Notes: generated by a model from the sequence alone, not told the origin. Positions 17,664-28,176 are shown, counted from the stretch's first letter. The stretch is 64,000 nucleotides of DNA from Bacillus coahuilensis m4-4 (GCF_000171615.1 NZ_ABFU01000013.3:41678-105677), one strand, 5' to 3'. Numbers and translations are program-made.

Positions 17664-18608
17664 TTATTCTGTGATGCCCAAATGGCTTTTTAAGGTTGTT
17701 TGTACTTTTGTCATTTCTTCTTCTGGTACAATATACATCCATTTTCCATCAATGGTTTCGCCGTAACCATTTTCAATCGTAAAGTTTTCTAGCTTCTTCG
17801 CAGCATCGTGGTATTTCCCTTGGATATCCACCATCTCTTCAAACGTTAGGTTCGTTTTTACGTTATTACCAAGAGCATCGAAGATTCCTTGGAATTTCCA
17901 AAGAGATTGAACGCTTGCTCCTTCTTGAAGTACAGCATTAATAACTTCACGCTGACGGATTTGACGGCCGAAATCTCCTCTAGGATCTTCGTAGCGCATA
18001 CGAGAAAAAGAAAGTGCTTCAGCACCAGTTAATTCTAACTCTCCTTCTGGGAAGGAATAGCCGTCATAATTAAAGGAAAGATCATTATACACGGTTACTC
18101 CGCCAACAGCATCTACAATATCTTTAAATCCATCCATATTGACCTGAACAAAGTAATCAATTGGAATATCTAGCATATTTTCAATTGTGTCCATGGACAT
18201 TTCGACTCCGCCGAATGCGTAAGCATGGTTAATTTTATCTTTATAGCCTTTTCCGATAATTTCTGTATAAGTGTCACGGGGAATGCTGAGCATTTTTGTA
18301 GATTGCTGCTCCGGATTGACGGTTAGGACGATCATTGTATCAGATCGACCACTATCTCCTTCACGCTCATCGACGCCAAGTAATAATACGGAAAACGGTT
18401 CTTGTTTTTGAAAGTTTAGTTCTTCTGTACGACGCTCTGATACACGTTCAGTTGGCGTATGCATTTTTTCTATTGAAGATGAAAAGGATTGGTATATCAC
18501 AAAGAGGTATACGAACACTCCTAGTAAAATCAGTCCAATGATACTAAGGAAGATTTTCAGTCCTCTACCTTTACGTTTTTTTCTAGAATTTAAGCGGTCG
18601 CTTCGCAT
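17664..18608 (-). CDS. LytR-CpsA-Psr (LCP) family wall-polymer ligase
   Basis: A 314-residue LCP protein, which in Bacillus (TagT/U/V) joins teichoic acid to peptidoglycan on the outer membrane face. A Lys/Arg-rich cytoplasmic start is followed by one membrane helix at about residues 18-40, then the LCP domain with VLLLGVDEREGDSGRSDTM, the SIPRDTY motif, KINHAYAFGG and FSRMRYEDPRGDFGRQIRQ; the conserved Arg and Asp residues for pyrophosphate and metal binding are present. GAGGGGAAAG precedes the ATG. It is a single-gene unit with its own terminator. Which of the TagT/U/V paralogues it matches is not decided. Confidence 0.92.
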   Translation of the reverse strand: MRSDRLNSRKKRKGRGLKIFLSIIGLILLGVFVYLFVIYQSFSSSIEKMHTPTERVSERRTEELNFQKQEPFSVLLLGVDEREGDSGRSDTMIVLTVNPEQQSTKMLSIPRDTYTEIIGKGYKDKINHAYAFGGVEMSMDTIENMLDIPIDYFVQVNMDGFKDIVDAVGGVTVYNDLSFNYDGYSFPEGELELTGAEALSFSRMRYEDPRGDFGRQIRQREVINAVLQEGASVQSLWKFQGIFDALGNNVKTNLTFEEMVDIQGKYHDAAKKLENFTIENGYGETIDGKWMYIVPEEEMTKVQTTLKSHLGITE

Positions 18609-18956
18609 AGGTTCTTTCCCCTCATGTTAGTGTTGTTATTTTATAAAACATTCAATATCCTTAAATATACTACAAATTTTAACAAAATCATACATATATA
18701 AATTTCCTTTTTCGCTAAATTAAGAGTAGGATAGAGGAGAGTGACAAGTTTAAGCTGTGGGCATATAGTGTAGAATAGATGTAGTTTTTCGCTAAAAGAA
18801 TAGTTTCTTCCTATATAGGGTAGAAAGAGAGTAACGAAATAATTTAATAAGTTATACTAGCATTTTTACACAAAAAGGTGTATGATACTTTTTTGTTAAG
18901 AAGTGTAAATGAATTATTTTTATAGATTAAATTTTTGTAAAGTAGGATGATGGAGA
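18609..18956. other. Divergent intergenic region, LCP gene / dgkB
   Basis: A 348-bp A/T-rich spacer that must carry promoters for both divergent genes. I cannot place a convincing -35/-10 pair. A small dyad TACAC-AAAAAG-GTGTA lies near 18868-18883. No RNA gene or further reading frame is supported. Confidence 0.5.
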
Positions 18957-19883
18957 ATGAAACGAGCGCGAATAATTTATAATCCAACTTCCGGTCGAGA
19001 ATTGTTTAAAAAGCACTTACCAGAGGTGTTATACAAACTAGAGCGTGCAGGTTTTGAAACGTCCACTCATGCAACAGAGTGTGAAGGAGACGGTACAAAA
19101 GCTGCTCAAATTGCAGTAGAACGCCGCTACGATCTTGTGATCGCTGCGGGTGGAGATGGTACATTAAACGAAGTCATTAATGGACTCGCTAACCAAGAAT
19201 ATAGACCAAAACTAGGGATTATCCCAATGGGTACAACAAATGATTTCGCAAGAGCTCTTCATATACCGAAAGACATTCAAGAAGCTTGTAATGTGATTAT
19301 TAAGGGTGATACAGTTCCAATCGACCTTGGAAGAATGAACGAAAAGTATTTTATTAATATTGCTGGTGGTGGAAGCTTGACGGAGCTTACATACGAAGTT
19401 CCAAGCAAACTGAAAACCATGTTAGGTCAGCTAGCCTATTACTTAAAAGGAATTGAGATGCTGCCTTCATTAAAATCCATGCCACTTTATCTAGAATACG
19501 ATGACGAGGTATTTGAAGGAGAAGCGATGCTATTTTTAGTAGGGCTAACCAATTCAGTTGGAGGTTTTGAAAAATTAGCACCTGAAGCTTCTATTAATGA
19601 TGGATACTTTTCACTATTAATTTTGAAGAAGTGTAATCTAGCTGAACTTGTACGAATTGCCTCAGCGGCGCTAAGAGGAGAGCACTTAAATGACCCTCTT
19701 GTGATTTCCACAAAAGCAAAACGGATCAAAGCTACTTCCGGTGGAAAAGTTCAATTAAATCTAGACGGAGAGTTTGGTGGATTATTGCCTGCTGAATTCG
19801 AATGTATGTATCGTCACCTAGATGTGTATGCACCTTTAGATAAAATTCGTCCACAAGACCGTGTGGACCTTGAAAACGAATAG
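18957..19883 (+). CDS. dgkB: Diacylglycerol kinase, lipid
   Basis: A 308-residue soluble lipid kinase of the DagK/DgkB family, which returns diacylglycerol released by lipoteichoic acid synthesis to phosphatidic acid with ATP. The N-terminal signature ARIIYNPTSGRE and the nucleotide motif AAGGDGTLNEVINGL are plain, as is LGIIPMGTTNDFARAL. GATGGAG lies before ATG 18957. In B. subtilis dgkB is likewise followed by the rlmCD gene; here a strong terminator lies between them. Confidence 0.95.
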   Translation: MKRARIIYNPTSGRELFKKHLPEVLYKLERAGFETSTHATECEGDGTKAAQIAVERRYDLVIAAGGDGTLNEVINGLANQEYRPKLGIIPMGTTNDFARALHIPKDIQEACNVIIKGDTVPIDLGRMNEKYFINIAGGGSLTELTYEVPSKLKTMLGQLAYYLKGIEMLPSLKSMPLYLEYDDEVFEGEAMLFLVGLTNSVGGFEKLAPEASINDGYFSLLILKKCNLAELVRIASAALRGEHLNDPLVISTKAKRIKATSGGKVQLNLDGEFGGLLPAEFECMYRHLDVYAPLDKIRPQDRVDLENE

Positions 19884-19895
19884 ATAGTGTGGGGG

Positions 19896-19925
19896 AAAGC
19901 TGTTGGCGACTGCAACAGCTTTTTC
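19896..19925 (+). terminator. Terminator of dgkB
   Basis: AAAGCTGTTG and CAACAGCTTT arms with a short loop and a T tail. Confidence 0.9.
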
Positions 19926-19985
19926 TCGTGCTTATGACTATGGTACAATCAAACGAGTGAAACTGAACGAAAAGGAAGGAATCTG

Positions 19986-21356
19986 ATGTCAACTATTCCT
20001 GTAAAGAAGAATGATTATATAGAAGAAGTGTATATTGAAGACCTCACTCACGATGGAAATGGTGTAGCGAAAATTGATGGCTATCCATTATTCATTCCTG
20101 ATGTATTACCTGGTGAAACAACAAAGGTAAAAGTGGTCAAAACGACGAAAAAGTTTGGGTTTGGCCGTGTAATAGACCGACTAGAAGAAAGTCCCCATCG
20201 ACAAGAGCCACCTTGTCCTATCTATTCAGAGTGTGGGGGTTGTCAAATTCAGCATATGGATTATGAAGGACAGCTAAAAAGTAAAGGTAAGCATGTCAAG
20301 GATGTGATGGAACGCATTGGGAAAATTCAAAACGTTCCAGTGCATCCAGTGCTTGGAATGGATGACCCGTGGAGATATCGAAATAAAGCACAAGTTCCTG
20401 TTGGTATGAGACAAGGGGAGTTAGTTGCAGGATTCTTTGCAAAAGGAAGTCATGAAATAGTGGACATGCCTTATTGTATTATTCAACATAAGAAAAATGA
20501 TGAAGTCGTCCAACTCGTTAAGGACTCCTTTAAAAAATACGGGATACAGCCTTATGACGAAGAGAAACATCAAGGTGTAGTGCGCCATGTGATGGTACGG
20601 ACGGGGCACAAGACCGGTGAGGTCATGGTTGTTCTGGTCACGAAGACATCCAAATTACCTTTTAAACAACAACTAGTAGAAGACCTAGTTCATCAGGTGG
20701 AAGGTTTAAAATCTATCGCTCATAACATCAACTCTAAACGGACGAATGTCATAATGGGGGAAGAGACTCGGATTCTTTGGGGAGAGCGATATATTTATGA
20801 TTATATAGGGGATGTCCGTTTTGCCATCTCGCCTCGCTCCTTTTACCAGGTGAATCCAGAGCAAACGAAGGTGTTGTATGACAAAGCATTAGAGTTTGCC
20901 GGATTAACGGGTAATGAAACAGTCATAGATGCGTATTGTGGAATAGGAACCATCTCTTTATTTCTTGCGGAACGTGCAAAACATGTATATGGTGTAGAAA
21001 TCGTACCAGAGGCCATAGTAGATGCGAAGCGAAATGCAGAATTAAATGGATTTACAAACGTTGAGTTTGAAGTAGGGCCAGCAGAGGATGTGATTCCTGC
21101 TTGGTATGACCGGGGAATAAAGGCAGATGTCCTTGTAGTCGATCCACCTCGAAAGGGCTGTGACGAAAAGCTACTAGATACGATCAAGAAGATGAAACCT
21201 GAAAAAGTGGTCTATGTTTCCTGTAACCCAGCAACACTAGCACGTGATTTGAAAGTATTACAAGAAGGTGGCTATTATACGGTAGAAATTCAGCCGGTTG
21301 ATATGTTTCCTCAGACGATGCACGTAGAAGCCGTTGCATTACTTGTTAGAAAATAG
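19986..21356 (+). CDS. rlmD: 23S rRNA (uracil-C5)-methyltransferase RlmCD
   Basis: A 456-residue SAM-dependent methyltransferase of the RumA/YefA group; in Bacillus the single enzyme RlmCD makes m5U at two 23S rRNA positions. It has an N-terminal TRAM domain (about residues 7-65), the iron-sulfur motif [13 protein letters not shown] with a further Cys earlier, the SAM-binding block [14 protein letters not shown], and the catalytic [11 protein letters not shown] motif near residue 413. AAAGGAAGG precedes the ATG. Directly behind dgkB as in B. subtilis. Confidence 0.94.
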   Translation: MSTIPVKKNDYIEEVYIEDLTHDGNGVAKIDGYPLFIPDVLPGETTKVKVVKTTKKFGFGRVIDRLEESPHRQEPPCPIYSECGGCQIQHMDYEGQLKSKGKHVKDVMERIGKIQNVPVHPVLGMDDPWRYRNKAQVPVGMRQGELVAGFFAKGSHEIVDMPYCIIQHKKNDEVVQLVKDSFKKYGIQPYDEEKHQGVVRHVMVRTGHKTGEVMVVLVTKTSKLPFKQQLVEDLVHQVEGLKSIAHNINSKRTNVIMGEETRILWGERYIYDYIGDVRFAISPRSFYQVNPEQTKVLYDKALEFAGLTGNETVIDAYCGIGTISLFLAERAKHVYGVEIVPEAIVDAKRNAELNGFTNVEFEVGPAEDVIPAWYDRGIKADVLVVDPPRKGCDEKLLDTIKKMKPEKVVYVSCNPATLARDLKVLQEGGYYTVEIQPVDMFPQTMHVEAVALLVRK

Positions 21357-21386
21357 AGGGTATAGAATAGAAGGAGGCTCTTAAAG

Positions 21387-21911
21387 TTGGATAACAATGA
21401 TATATTAATACGTTTACGATTCGCTTTAGATATTAAAAATACGGACATGGTAGAGATCTTCAAGCTTGGTGGCGTAGAGGTAACAAAAGAAGAAGTACTG
21501 AAGATTCTAACCAAAACCGAGGACGAAGAGGCCGATTTCTCAGGGAAGATAATAGAGAATGAGGAACAAATTCGCTGCAATAATCGTATGTTTGAATCTT
21601 TTTTAAATGGACTCATCACGTTTAAAAGAGGAACGAAAGAAGTAAAGCCGGGACAAAAGGTGCAGCCGGACTATTCTATTCATAATCATGCGAGTATTAA
21701 TAACGTGTTACTAAAGAAGGTTAAAATTGCTCTGTCTTTAACAGGTGAGGATATGCTGGATATTTTCCATGATGCGGGTGTGAATATGACAAAAGGTGAA
21801 CTAGGTGATATGTTACGCAAAGAGGGTCACCGTAATTATAAGCCATGTGGAAACGGCTATGCTCGTAACTTTTTAAAGGGGTTAGCGATACAATATAGAG
21901 ACGATGTGTAG
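21387..21911 (+). CDS. DUF1456 family protein (YehS-like)
   Basis: A 174-residue protein of two similar halves, each starting with an N(D/N)xLx(R/K)(L/V)R(F/I)AL pattern: DILIRLRFALDIKNTDM and NNVLLKKVKIALSLTGEDM. This duplicated small helical unit is the DUF1456/YehS family, function unknown. The start is TTG 21387, 9 nt after AAGGAGG. It follows rlmCD by 30 nt and probably shares its transcript; a bidirectional terminator closes it. Confidence 0.88.
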   Translation: MDNNDILIRLRFALDIKNTDMVEIFKLGGVEVTKEEVLKILTKTEDEEADFSGKIIENEEQIRCNNRMFESFLNGLITFKRGTKEVKPGQKVQPDYSIHNHASINNVLLKKVKIALSLTGEDMLDIFHDAGVNMTKGELGDMLRKEGHRNYKPCGNGYARNFLKGLAIQYRDDV

Positions 21912-21913
21912 GA

Positions 21914-21946
21914 GGAGAGCCTGTTAGATGACAGGCTCTCTTTTTA
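21914..21946. terminator. Bidirectional terminator between convergent genes
   Basis: AGAGCCTGT/ACAGGCTCT perfect stem, loop TAGATG, T tail on the plus strand and A run on the other side. Confidence 0.9.
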
Positions 21947-22612
21947 TGCAAAAATTGACCACTGATTTTCTTCTGCAATCTTCATCATGTCTTCTCTTGG
22001 GTTCACCACGATTGGATGAGTGACATATTGGAGTAGTGGAATGTCACTGGCGCTATCGGCGTAGGCCCAAATTTCATGTTCGTCTTCTGTTATTTGTAAA
22101 TTTTGCTCTTCTATCCACTGTAGCAGTGCTTTCACTTTTAGATCACCATTAATAATATCGCCGAGTTCTCCTGTACAATCTCCCGAGCTTGAAAACAGTA
22201 ATTCTGTACTTAGCACATGAGCATTAATCTCCCACTCTTTTACAAAGGCTCGTAGAAAGGGTTGAAGTGCTCCAGATAATATAATGACGGTATCTCCTTT
22301 TGCCTCGTGCTGACGAACGGTATGTATGAGACTGTGGTGTACATCTTCTTTTCCGTGATCTACTAGGATTTGAAAGAATTCGTCAAGCTCGTGGGTGCTC
22401 TTTCCTTTGAAGGCTCTAGCGAAGGATCTAAAAAACTCATGACGAAATCGATCTTTGCCTTTGACTACTCCAATAGCCACTGCTTTACCAAGGCCTGTTA
22501 CAACTCCAACCCACTGAAGCGGAGTAAACGTTGCTTTCCCGACTTGTATCATCGTTTTCATAGAATTTCCATGGTACAATGTTCCGTCAAAATCAACCGT
22601 TACGATAGCCAT
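21944..22612 (-). CDS. HAD-IB family phosphatase
   Basis: A 222-residue haloacid-dehalogenase-type phosphatase of subfamily IB, the group of SerB-like enzymes. Motif I is VDFDGTLYHGNSM at the N-terminus, motif II the Ser in VIILSGA, and motif III AYADSASDIPLL near residue 190, all with the catalytic Asp residues. The helical cap between motif I and II is of the IB type. The substrate (a small phosphorylated metabolite or phospholipid head group) cannot be told. It converges on the DUF1456 gene and is probably monocistronic. Confidence 0.88.
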   Translation of the reverse strand: MAIVTVDFDGTLYHGNSMKTMIQVGKATFTPLQWVGVVTGLGKAVAIGVVKGKDRFRHEFFRSFARAFKGKSTHELDEFFQILVDHGKEDVHHSLIHTVRQHEAKGDTVIILSGALQPFLRAFVKEWEINAHVLSTELLFSSSGDCTGELGDIINGDLKVKALLQWIEEQNLQITEDEHEIWAYADSASDIPLLQYVTHPIVVNPREDMMKIAEENQWSIFA

Positions 22613-22848
22613 TGCTCTTACACCTCTCTTCTACCGTTAGTATATTAGAAAGAGCACGATATGTAAAATAAATGGAAAATTATTGTTCTATAACATATCG
22701 AAGAGATGCTGTAAACAAGGTGACAAACACTACTAAAAAAGGGAAACAAGAAAAAATTTTATTCAAAATTAGTACCTATTACTAATATCTGATAGTATAA
22801 TATAACAAATGACCTAAGTTCTTTAGTAAAAGGAGTTGTCGATCGTAC

Positions 22849-23715
22849 ATGAAAAAGAAGATTGCATTCGTAACCGATAGTACGGTTTATTTAACAGAAG
22901 AATTAAGACAGCATCCAGATGTGTATGTTGTACCCATCATCGTCATATCAGAAGGAAATGAATACGAGGATGGAATCGACTTAACATCCTCAGAGTTATA
23001 TGAGATGATTCGCAATCAAAAAGAGGTACCGAAAACGTCTCAGCCGTCTGTTGGAAAGTTCGTTGAAACATATGAAAAGTTAAAAGAGGAGTATGAGGGA
23101 GCTATTGCGATCCATGTATCTAGTCAATTAAGTGGGACACTAGCGAGTTCTACTTCAGGTAGAACGCAAGCGGAGTTCAATGTAGAAGTGATTGATTCAA
23201 ATTCACTTTCCTTTGCGATTACAGAAATGCTTGAACGAGGCATTGGGTTAGCTAATCAAGGGCGTTCTATAGAAGAGATTACCCAACAGCTTAAAGTTCA
23301 AGCGTCTCAAAGTAAAAATTATATTTTATTAGGAAAGCTTGAGCAACTGTATAAGGGAGGAAGGATGTCAGGTGCTCAGTTTTTGCTTGGAAACCTTCTT
23401 CAAATTAAGCCGATATTGTCTATTAATCCAGGTGGAGAGCTAGATTTATTCGAACGTGTACGATCCGAGAAAAGAGCACTAAATATGCTAGTGGATCTAC
23501 TAAAGAGATCTGCTGATAACGCTATGGTGAAAAAGGTTGGCATTATGCATGGAAATGTAGAAGAAAAAGCAGCAGAACTAAAGGATAAAATTAATGCAAT
23601 GCTTCCAAACGTTGAGGTAATAATTGGAGAAATTAATACATCATTAGCCGTACATGGTGGCGAAGGTACGATTGCGTTGTTTTGGCAGGAAGATGATAAG
23701 GAATTTTCTTTATAG
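22849..23715 (+). CDS. DegV family fatty-acid-binding protein
   Basis: A 288-residue DegV protein. These bind a fatty acid between two domains and, as FakB proteins, hand it to the kinase FakA for phosphorylation. The start IAFVTDSTVYLTEE, the SQPSVGKFVETYEKLK segment, and ISSQLSGT-like HVSSQLSGTLAS followed by the C-terminal HGGEGTIALFW are typical. AAAGGAGTTG precedes ATG 22849. No fakA is in the window. Ligand specificity is not visible. Confidence 0.93.
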   Translation: MKKKIAFVTDSTVYLTEELRQHPDVYVVPIIVISEGNEYEDGIDLTSSELYEMIRNQKEVPKTSQPSVGKFVETYEKLKEEYEGAIAIHVSSQLSGTLASSTSGRTQAEFNVEVIDSNSLSFAITEMLERGIGLANQGRSIEEITQQLKVQASQSKNYILLGKLEQLYKGGRMSGAQFLLGNLLQIKPILSINPGGELDLFERVRSEKRALNMLVDLLKRSADNAMVKKVGIMHGNVEEKAAELKDKINAMLPNVEVIIGEINTSLAVHGGEGTIALFWQEDDKEFSL

Positions 23716-23854
23716 AATGTTAATCGAGTACATTGAAATAAATAAGCGGAAATCGGTCTAATTAGAGTAAATCCTCCAAGCTCTATTCAAACACTTGTGT
23801 GAAACATGTACACTAAGTAAGCACTAAAGCAATGTTGTGGAGGAAATACACAGA

Positions 23855-24436
23855 ATGAAGAAAGCAGTAGTAGTAGTTGCCTTTTTGTTGGTGGGGTGTA
23901 ATGTGGAATCGGCCATTCAAGAAGAAGCAAGTCATGAGAATACAGTAGAGAAAATAGTAGAGGAACCGTGTGTGGCAGGATTTACAGAAACGGAATTATT
24001 GATATGTGATCAAGGTATTCAAACCCCTGTCCCAGCCCATTGGGAAACAGGCTATATTGAAACCGGAACTATTAAGGGTGATTGGACAGAGGAAATGCAG
24101 GCAATACGGTATCCTGTTAACGTGATGATTCCGGATGAATTTACTTTTTCTGCTCCAGAGCCTGATGATACTATAAACTTATCGTATATTCAAGTTCAGA
24201 GGCATCCGAATCAGCGTGATAGCTATACGTTATCTCTTGTACTCTCGATCCAAATGGTTGAAGAGCAAAAGAGGTGGGTTGATCCTTTGGAGATCGAGAT
24301 GACTATGAGTTTATTGATATGAGTGAATATCCAGGGCAATTCAATCTATAGAGGTGACCATACTATATCTGGCTATGAGGTGGCTGATGAGAAATTTATT
24401 GCAAATAGTATAGCGATGATGACGACCATTAACTAA
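23855..24436 (+). CDS. Hypothetical lipoprotein with two compensating frameshifts
   Basis: An unrecognised secreted lipoprotein. ATG 23855 follows TGGAGGAAAT; the signal peptide AVVVVAFLLVGC ends in a lipobox whose Cys would be lipidated. The first frame stops at 24322 after an abnormal tail, yet other frames continue sensibly: FGDRDDYEFIDMSEYPG, then NSIYRGDHTISGYEV to the stop at 24436. A missing T in the TTT near 24281 and an extra G in the GGG near 24334 account for both shifts. Repaired length is about 193 residues. A strong terminator follows, which supports the later stop as the true end. Function unknown. Confidence 0.65.
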
Positions 24437-24441
24437 TGTAT

Positions 24442-24496
24442 AACCTGGTATCTGGGATGAAAAAAGAAAGATCATCCCAAGTGTCAGGTTGTTTTT
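24442..24496 (+). terminator. Terminator of the lipoprotein gene
   Basis: Long imperfect stem: AACCTG and TGGGATGA pair with TCATCCCA and CAGGTT, followed by GTTTTT. Confidence 0.85.
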
Positions 24497-24620
24497 ATGT
24501 TCTGTTTTACTACCATTAGATTTTTAGTGAATTTTCCCAAAATTTATAATACAATAGAATCTTGCGGTGAGAAAAGAAATAGAAAATGAAACGAAATGTG
24601 GGGAAAGGGAGGATTACTAG

Positions 24621-26360
24621 ATGGGTTTATTTAAGACAACCATTCATCATTTCAAGCCGTACTGGAAAATGCTGTTGGTCGCTTTAGTGTTTTCAATTAT
24701 CGGCGGATTATTTACGATTGTTCCTTCCATCCTCGTTGGGAAATTAGTGGATGAGGTGATTGGTGGACAGGAAATGACCCTTCTACTCTGGGTTGTAGGT
24801 GGAATTTTAGGGGCATTCTTAGGGAAATCTTTGTTTGAAACACTTCAAGAATATGTTCAAGTGAAAATTGGACTCGATGTGATAACAGATATGCAAATTC
24901 GTGCATTTAGCAAGCTTCACCGTGCGCCTATGAGTTTTTTCTCAAAGACGCCTAGGGGAGATATGTTATTTCGATTAACACACGATGTGGAGTCGATTCA
25001 GAATTTAAATAATACGGTAGTACCTAGAATCTTACAGCAAGTAGTGGGAGCTATCGCAGCATTTTCTGCTGTGTTCGTCTTATTTTGGCCAGCTGCTATT
25101 GTGATGTTTGGAGTATTTGCCATTTATATTCTTCCATCCTTTAAACTAGGAACTACGATGAGGAAAATGAGCGCAGTCCAGCGGGATATGAGTGCGGATA
25201 TGTATAACCATTTGCAGGAGAGTATTGAGAGCGTTCGCTTAGTAAGAACGTACCAAACTCAAGATCAGGAATATCTCACACAAGAAAAGAAGATGACAGA
25301 GTGGAAGAATTATTCGATTCGAGCGGCCTTGATTGGAAAGGTGAACTGGCGTCTTGGAAATCTTTTTAATATTGCAGCACCTGGGGTTGTGATGTTAGTT
25401 GGTGGATTTGCGATTTGGAATAATGAGATATCGGTGGGGACACTTGTCTCTTGCTTAAGTTTTATTCCTATCATGTTCCTTCCCGTCAGATCATTGGCTG
25501 AGAATGCCTTGATTATTCAACAAGCGATTCCTGCATTATCTAGAATCTATGAATATTTTGATCTTCCAGAGGAACATGACGAGAATTTACCAGGTTTTGG
25601 ACAAGTGAAAGGACAAATAGCTTTGGAGAACATTTGGTTTAAGTATCCAAACAGTGATAAGCATGTATTAAAAGGGGTTTCAGTTCATTTAAAACAAGGA
25701 AGCCATGTAGGAATTGTTGGAACAAGTGGGGGAGGCAAAAGTACACTTGTCCAAATACTTTTAGGTTTGTATGAGCCAGATGAAGGGTCTGTCTTAGTTG
25801 ATGGAAAGGATTTATTTGCATACAACCGAAACAGCTTTAGACAACAAGTTGGAATGGTCTCCCAGGAAACATTCCTTTTAAATAACACTCTTCGCCAAAA
25901 CTTATTATACGGTAAACAAAATGCGACAGACGAAGAGTTAAATAAAGCCGTTGAGGCTGCGGGGTTAATGGAATTAATCGAATCGTTAGATGAAGGGTAT
26001 GAAACGATTGTTGGTGAGAGAGGGTTAAAGCTATCCGGTGGCCAACGACAGCGTGTTGCTCTAGCGCGAGCGATATTACGTCAGCCGCCAATCTTAATCT
26101 TTGATGAAGCAACGAGCTCCCTAGATGGTGAAACAGAAGAAAGAGTGCAAGCTTCCCTTGAAAAACTGATTCCAGGTCGAACGACCATTACGATTGCCCA
26201 TCGTTTGGTGACAGTAAGAAATGCTGATATTATCCTGTTGTTAGATCAGGGTGTTGTAGCAGAAAAAGGAACGCATGAAGAATTATTAGCTCTAAAGGGT
26301 AAGTATTATGAGCTATACCGAGCGCAGTATAGTGAGTTAGAAAAGGAGATGATCCTATGA
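24621..26360 (+). CDS. ABC exporter half-transporter 1 (permease-ATPase)
   Basis: A 579-residue fused ABC exporter subunit: six membrane helices in the first 310 residues, then the ATPase domain with Walker A GTSGGGKST (about residue 368), signature LSGGQRQR and Walker B ILIFDEATSSLD with catalytic Glu. It overlaps the next ABC gene by four bases (ATGA), so the two likely form a heterodimer of the multidrug/lipid exporter class (BmrCD, YfiBC-like). AAAGGGAGG gives the ribosome site. Substrate cannot be inferred; both halves keep the catalytic Glu, unlike classic asymmetric pairs such as BmrCD. Confidence 0.92.
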   Translation: MGLFKTTIHHFKPYWKMLLVALVFSIIGGLFTIVPSILVGKLVDEVIGGQEMTLLLWVVGGILGAFLGKSLFETLQEYVQVKIGLDVITDMQIRAFSKLHRAPMSFFSKTPRGDMLFRLTHDVESIQNLNNTVVPRILQQVVGAIAAFSAVFVLFWPAAIVMFGVFAIYILPSFKLGTTMRKMSAVQRDMSADMYNHLQESIESVRLVRTYQTQDQEYLTQEKKMTEWKNYSIRAALIGKVNWRLGNLFNIAAPGVVMLVGGFAIWNNEISVGTLVSCLSFIPIMFLPVRSLAENALIIQQAIPALSRIYEYFDLPEEHDENLPGFGQVKGQIALENIWFKYPNSDKHVLKGVSVHLKQGSHVGIVGTSGGGKSTLVQILLGLYEPDEGSVLVDGKDLFAYNRNSFRQQVGMVSQETFLLNNTLRQNLLYGKQNATDEELNKAVEAAGLMELIESLDEGYETIVGERGLKLSGGQRQRVALARAILRQPPILIFDEATSSLDGETEERVQASLEKLIPGRTTITIAHRLVTVRNADIILLLDQGVVAEKGTHEELLALKGKYYELYRAQYSELEKEMIL

Positions 26361-28129
26361 GTACGGTGGTCTCCAAAGAGAAAAACAGAGACGGAAGACG
26401 AGTCCTTTCTTTTTTAAAGCCCTATAAAAAATGGGTCATTGCGGACTCAGTTGTCATAGCCATTAGCCAAGTGTTCTCGGCATTAATTCCAACCTTAGCC
26501 CTAAGCTGGCTTGTGGACACTATTCTTCCTAATGAGAATGAACGTTTACTATGGGGATTAATGTGGTTATTGATATTATCGGCTGTGATAGATTTAGTGA
26601 TGATGGTTATTGATGAATATTTCTGTCATCAAACCGCGAAGACGGTGACGAACTGGCAGAAGCTACGACTATTCAGGCATCTTCAAGTGTTGCCATATTC
26701 GTTCTACCATAACAATTCCACTGGAGAAATGCTTGCACGAGTGTCCGATGATCCGGACACGCTTCATAATTTTCTAGCGTGGGAAGGCTCTACATTTATG
26801 GCGAGCGTACAAGGAGTTATTATTTATAGTTTTGTATTATTGTGGATTCATCCGTATTTAATGATTACGAGTGTGGTATTAGGCGTTCTATTTTACTGGA
26901 GCTCCAACTTTGTTGGATCTAGAATGAGAGCGGCTTCTGCCGATGCTAGACAAGAAGCGTCTCGTTATCTTGAGCGTTTAAGAGAATCTGTTACAGGAAT
27001 TCATCTGTCAAGAGTATCTGGAGTATCGGAAGCGGAAGTAGAAAGTGTTGTGAAGATTCGCGATACTTTTGTTCAACATAGTTTAAAAGAACTAAAAGCT
27101 AGAATGCAATCGGTTATTGTCATTACAAGCTATAACGGATTTGCGCTTGGCTTAGTCTATTTTATTAGTGCACTATTAATTTGGAATGAAGATTTAACGA
27201 GTGGTCAAATGTTAACGGCTGGAGGACTTGTGACCATTGCGGCCAATGAGATGCAGAGACTGTTACGAAACTGGTTATCTGTAAGGCGCACGGGTCCTGC
27301 GTTAGATCGTTCCGATATTTTACTAAGTGAATCTGCTTCAAAGGCAGAAGTTGAGGATGGAATTAGTGGAGAACGAGCATTAGGCAGTATTCATCTAGAA
27401 GATGTAACCTTCGCATATCCAGGGAAACAGGAGACGGTTTTAAAAGGTGTTTCGTTTGGAGTTCTACCTGGTGAGAAAGTTGCATTAGTCGGTCCTAGTG
27501 GGTCCGGAAAATCAACGATTGTGGATTTACTGTTTCGTTTCTATGAAACGGAGCAAGGTAAAATTCTAGTAGATGGCCGTAATTTGAAGGAATGGGATAC
27601 AAAATGGCTCCGTTCACAGATGGCCATTGTTACGCAAGATGTACAGCTGAGAAGTGGAACTCTTGCTGAAAATTTGCGAATGGGTAAGCATGATGCGACA
27701 GATGAAGAGTTAATGGAAGCCCTTCAAGCAAGTGGGTTAGGTGATTTGCTTGAGACCTTGCCAGATGGCCTAAACACAGTGGTAGGAGAACGAGGAAGCC
27801 TTTTGTCTGGTGGACAAAAACAACGCTTATCCCTTGCTAGAGCTCTTCTCAAAAACGCGCCGATCATGATACTAGATGAAGCAAGTTCTGCTCTTGACCC
27901 TATTACTGAAACAAAAATTAATGAAGCCGTGTTAAGAGCTGGAAAGAATCAAACCATCCTCATCATTTCTCATCGTCTTTCTACAGTTCTATCTGCAGAT
28001 AAAATTATTGTGCTGGAGAACGGGAGAATTGTTGAAGAAGGTAGCCACTTGGAGTTACTCGAAAACAACTCTGGGGTGTATACAAGATTATTTGGTCGTG
28101 AAGTAGAGATTGGTGGGAAGACGGTATAA
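26357..28129 (+). CDS. ABC exporter half-transporter 2 (permease-ATPase)
   Basis: Partner of the previous gene, 590 residues, with the same fused layout: six helices up to about residue 320, then Walker A GPSGSGKST (about residue 382), signature LSGGQKQR, and Walker B IMILDEASSALD followed by the switch His in IISHRLST. GGAGATGATCCT at the end of the upstream gene acts as ribosome site. A bidirectional terminator separates it from the convergent Ca2+ ATPase gene. Role: export of a hydrophobic compound; the compound is not known. Confidence 0.92.
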   Translation: MSTVVSKEKNRDGRRVLSFLKPYKKWVIADSVVIAISQVFSALIPTLALSWLVDTILPNENERLLWGLMWLLILSAVIDLVMMVIDEYFCHQTAKTVTNWQKLRLFRHLQVLPYSFYHNNSTGEMLARVSDDPDTLHNFLAWEGSTFMASVQGVIIYSFVLLWIHPYLMITSVVLGVLFYWSSNFVGSRMRAASADARQEASRYLERLRESVTGIHLSRVSGVSEAEVESVVKIRDTFVQHSLKELKARMQSVIVITSYNGFALGLVYFISALLIWNEDLTSGQMLTAGGLVTIAANEMQRLLRNWLSVRRTGPALDRSDILLSESASKAEVEDGISGERALGSIHLEDVTFAYPGKQETVLKGVSFGVLPGEKVALVGPSGSGKSTIVDLLFRFYETEQGKILVDGRNLKEWDTKWLRSQMAIVTQDVQLRSGTLAENLRMGKHDATDEELMEALQASGLGDLLETLPDGLNTVVGERGSLLSGGQKQRLSLARALLKNAPIMILDEASSALDPITETKINEAVLRAGKNQTILIISHRLSTVLSADKIIVLENGRIVEEGSHLELLENNSGVYTRLFGREVEIGGKTV

Positions 28130-28176
28130 CTAAAAAGGGTGAGGCTTGGATACATGATCCGAGCTTCACCCTTTAT
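28130..28176. terminator. Bidirectional terminator
   Basis: AAAAAGGGTGAGGCTTGGAT pairs with ATCCGAGCTTCACCCTTT around a short loop; A and T runs on each side serve both convergent genes. Confidence 0.9.
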